Positions 5,817-7,289 of a stretch of 7,289 bases of DNA are shown here, piece after piece (position 1 is the stretch's first letter; the number at the start of each line of letters is the position of its first letter). A program made the translations under genes and the position numbers. Location: the NCBI GenBank assembly GCA_002496845.1, contig DALQ01000100.1, positions 1 through 7,289 on the forward strand. The letters are read 5' to 3'. The notes beneath the pieces were generated by a model. That model had not been told where the DNA came from. It did no database searches and worked only from the letters and a program-made list of their open reading frames with translations. This DNA comes from Euryarchaeota archaeon UBA495. GTDB taxonomy: Archaea > Thermoplasmatota > Poseidoniia > Poseidoniales > Poseidoniaceae.

Positions 5817-7289
5817 TCAGGCCAACGTGGACCAATCCACGGTCGCTTCGGCGGCGTGGATCTCGTCGACGTCCATCTGCGCCAACTGAAGTTGGCCGCT
5901 CAGTTCATCGTTCACCGCGTGCCAATACGAGTACGCTTCGATGACCCACATGCCGGATTCTCGCGTGCCGTTGCCGGAATTCTTCACGCCACCGAAGGGC
6001 AAGTGTGCCTCCGCACCGGTGGTGGAGTTGTTGATGCCCGTCATGCCGGCCTTGATTCCAGTCTTGAAGCGGTAGGCTTCGAGCCGGTCGTTGGTGTAGC
6101 AGGCGCTCGACAGTCCATACGGAGACGCGTTGGCCAAATGCAACGCATGATCGAAATCACGCGCCTTGACCACGGTCACGACCGGGCCGAAGATTTCGTT
6201 CATGAAGCACTCCATGTCTTCGGTAACGTCCGCGTAAACGTGCGGCCACATGAAGACGCCAGCATCGGCGTTGTCGACGAAGCCGGAGGGGGCGCTGTCG
6301 GCGGTGATGCGCCCTTCGCCCCACAACTTCGTGGCGCCGTCGCGCTCGGCCATCTCGAGACCGGTCAGGAAATCCTTGGCGTAGACTTCGGAGAGCATCG
6401 GGCCGTACAGGACGCCTTCGTGGTGGAGGGAATCGCCGATGCGCGTTTCGCGAACCTTGGCCATGAAGCGCTCCATGAACGCGTCGTGGATGTCCTCGTG
6501 AAGGATTAGGTTGCCGAGGCTGGTGCAGCGTTGTCCGGCGGTGCCAAAGGCGGCCCAGTAGGCGCCTTCAACCGCGTTGTCAAGGTTCGCGCTTGGCATC
6601 ACGACAAGGGGGTTCTTTCCGCCCAATTCGAGTGAACAGCTGACGAGGTTGCGGCCGCAGACTTCGCCGATCATCTTGCCAACGCCGGTCGAGCCGGTGA
6701 AGGAGACCTTGTTGACGCGCCCCTCATCGACGGCGTCGACGAGGTGCTGTCCGGCACCGGAGCCGGTGCCGTGAACGAGGTTGACCACGCCGTCAGGCAG
6801 GCCAGCCTGGTGCATGATGCGGGCCAGAGCGAAGGAAAGCAAAGGCGCGTCCTTGGGCGACTTCCACACCACGGTGTTGCCGCAGATGAGCGCCGGGATG
6901 ATCTTCCAGAAGGGAACGGCCGCAGGGAAGTTGGACGCGTTGATGATGGCGCACACGCCCAGAGGACGGCGGTAGGTCGAGAGTTCCTTGTTGGGCAACT
7001 CGCTGTGCACGGTCTGCCCGTAGAGGCGACGGCCTTCGGCTTGGAAGAAGAGGCAGGTGTCGATGGCTTCCTGGACTTCGCCCCCGGATTCCTTCACGGT
7101 CTTGCCGATTTCACGGGTCTCGAGGCGGACGATGTCCTCCTTCAGGTCGATGAGAAGGCGGGCCATGTTGCCGATGATCTGACCGCGCGTCGGGGCTGGG
7201 GTTGAGGCCCAGCCGGGGAGGGCAGCGTGCGCGGCGTCAAGCGCAGCGTGAACGTCGTCCTTGGTCGACCGGGGAAAATGGCCCAACAC
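5817..7289 (-). CDS. NAD(P)-dependent aldehyde dehydrogenase (5' end missing)
   Basis: Oxidises an aldehyde to the carboxylic acid with NAD(P)+, in the cytoplasm. 490 codons are visible; the GTG at the right edge is almost certainly an internal valine, because the first residues (LGHFPRSTKDDVHAAL) match the segment that normally lies some 20-30 residues into the protein. Numbering from the edge: NASNFP with oxyanion-stabilising N120; VWKSP with K143 near the cofactor ribose; Rossmann segment FTGSTGVG (197-204); LELGGKNP with general-base E221; GQRCTS with nucleophile C255; EIFGPV with E365; and LPFGGVKNSGNGTRESG near the C-terminus (430-446). All catalytic residues are present, so it should be active. 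The C-terminal GNGTRESG form recalls ALDH subgroups that include aminoadipate-semialdehyde-like enzymes, but I cannot assign the substrate. It precedes sdhC on the same strand; the stop is TGA at 5819-5817. Confidence 0.93.
   Translation of the reverse strand: MLGHFPRSTKDDVHAALDAAHAALPGWASTPAPTRGQIIGNMARLLIDLKEDIVRLETREIGKTVKESGGEVQEAIDTCLFFQAEGRRLYGQTVHSELPNKELSTYRRPLGVCAIINASNFPAAVPFWKIIPALICGNTVVWKSPKDAPLLSFALARIMHQAGLPDGVVNLVHGTGSGAGQHLVDAVDEGRVNKVSFTGSTGVGKMIGEVCGRNLVSCSLELGGKNPLVVMPSANLDNAVEGAYWAAFGTAGQRCTSLGNLILHEDIHDAFMERFMAKVRETRIGDSLHHEGVLYGPMLSEVYAKDFLTGLEMAERDGATKLWGEGRITADSAPSGFVDNADAGVFMWPHVYADVTEDMECFMNEIFGPVVTVVKARDFDHALHLANASPYGLSSACYTNDRLEAYRFKTGIKAGMTGINNSTTGAEAHLPFGGVKNSGNGTRESGMWVIEAYSYWHAVNDELSGQLQLAQMDVDEIHAAEATVDWSTLA

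Noticed and set aside
5856..6509. 217-codon plus-strand frame opposite the aldehyde dehydrogenase
   Set aside because: Antisense shadow of a well-conserved enzyme, with no domain features of its own.
7287..7289. GTG at the right edge as the start of the aldehyde dehydrogenase
   Set aside because: The protein is already inside a conserved segment at this point and is shorter than the family norm; the codon is most likely an internal Val of a gene cut by the window.

Overview
The window holds five genes, all on the minus strand, so the biological reading order runs from right to left: an NAD(P)-dependent aldehyde dehydrogenase (5' end off the right edge), a three-gene succinate dehydrogenase set in the order sdhC-sdhA-sdhB, and a large secreted multidomain protein whose 3' end runs off the left edge. 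No tRNA, rRNA, CRISPR array, insertion sequence or phage gene was seen. Gene density is very high: the only non-coding stretches are 51 bases (2209-2259) and roughly 60-130 bases (5756-5816, or up to about 5690 if sdhC starts later than its longest frame).

Organism: GC-rich DNA with clear Shine-Dalgarno sequences. The Sdh proteins closely resemble the three-subunit 'Sdh1' type known from mycobacteria and scattered among other bacteria and archaea, including its gene order. The left-hand secreted protein carries 19 N-X-S/T sequons in 736 residues, against 8 in the 1652 residues of the other four proteins. That fits a heavily N-glycosylated surface protein, as in archaea. My leading guess is a planktonic, GC-rich archaeon such as the marine group II lineage (Poseidoniales), but a bacterium carrying Sdh1 cannot be excluded from this sequence alone.

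Layout: 7289-5817 aldehyde dehydrogenase; 5755-4886 membrane anchor SdhC (five predicted helices, no recognisable ATG/GTG start); 4884-3028 flavoprotein SdhA; 3027-2260 iron-sulfur protein SdhB; 2208-1 secreted protein with a signal peptide, a domain resembling the TIGR03790 family, a PA14 domain and a LamG-like domain. The Sdh genes are tightly coupled: one base separates sdhC from sdhA, and the sdhA stop directly abuts the sdhB start.

Together the central genes encode a complete complex II that oxidises succinate to fumarate and passes electrons through FAD and three Fe-S clusters to a membrane anchor and the quinone pool. There is no sdhD; SdhC appears to be the sole anchor and has the Cys/His set expected if it carries the membrane-embedded Rieske-type cluster reported for mycobacterial Sdh1. 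The aldehyde dehydrogenase may supply a related carboxylate, but its substrate cannot be read from the sequence. The secreted protein looks like a carbohydrate- or surface-binding exoprotein with no evident metabolic tie to the others.
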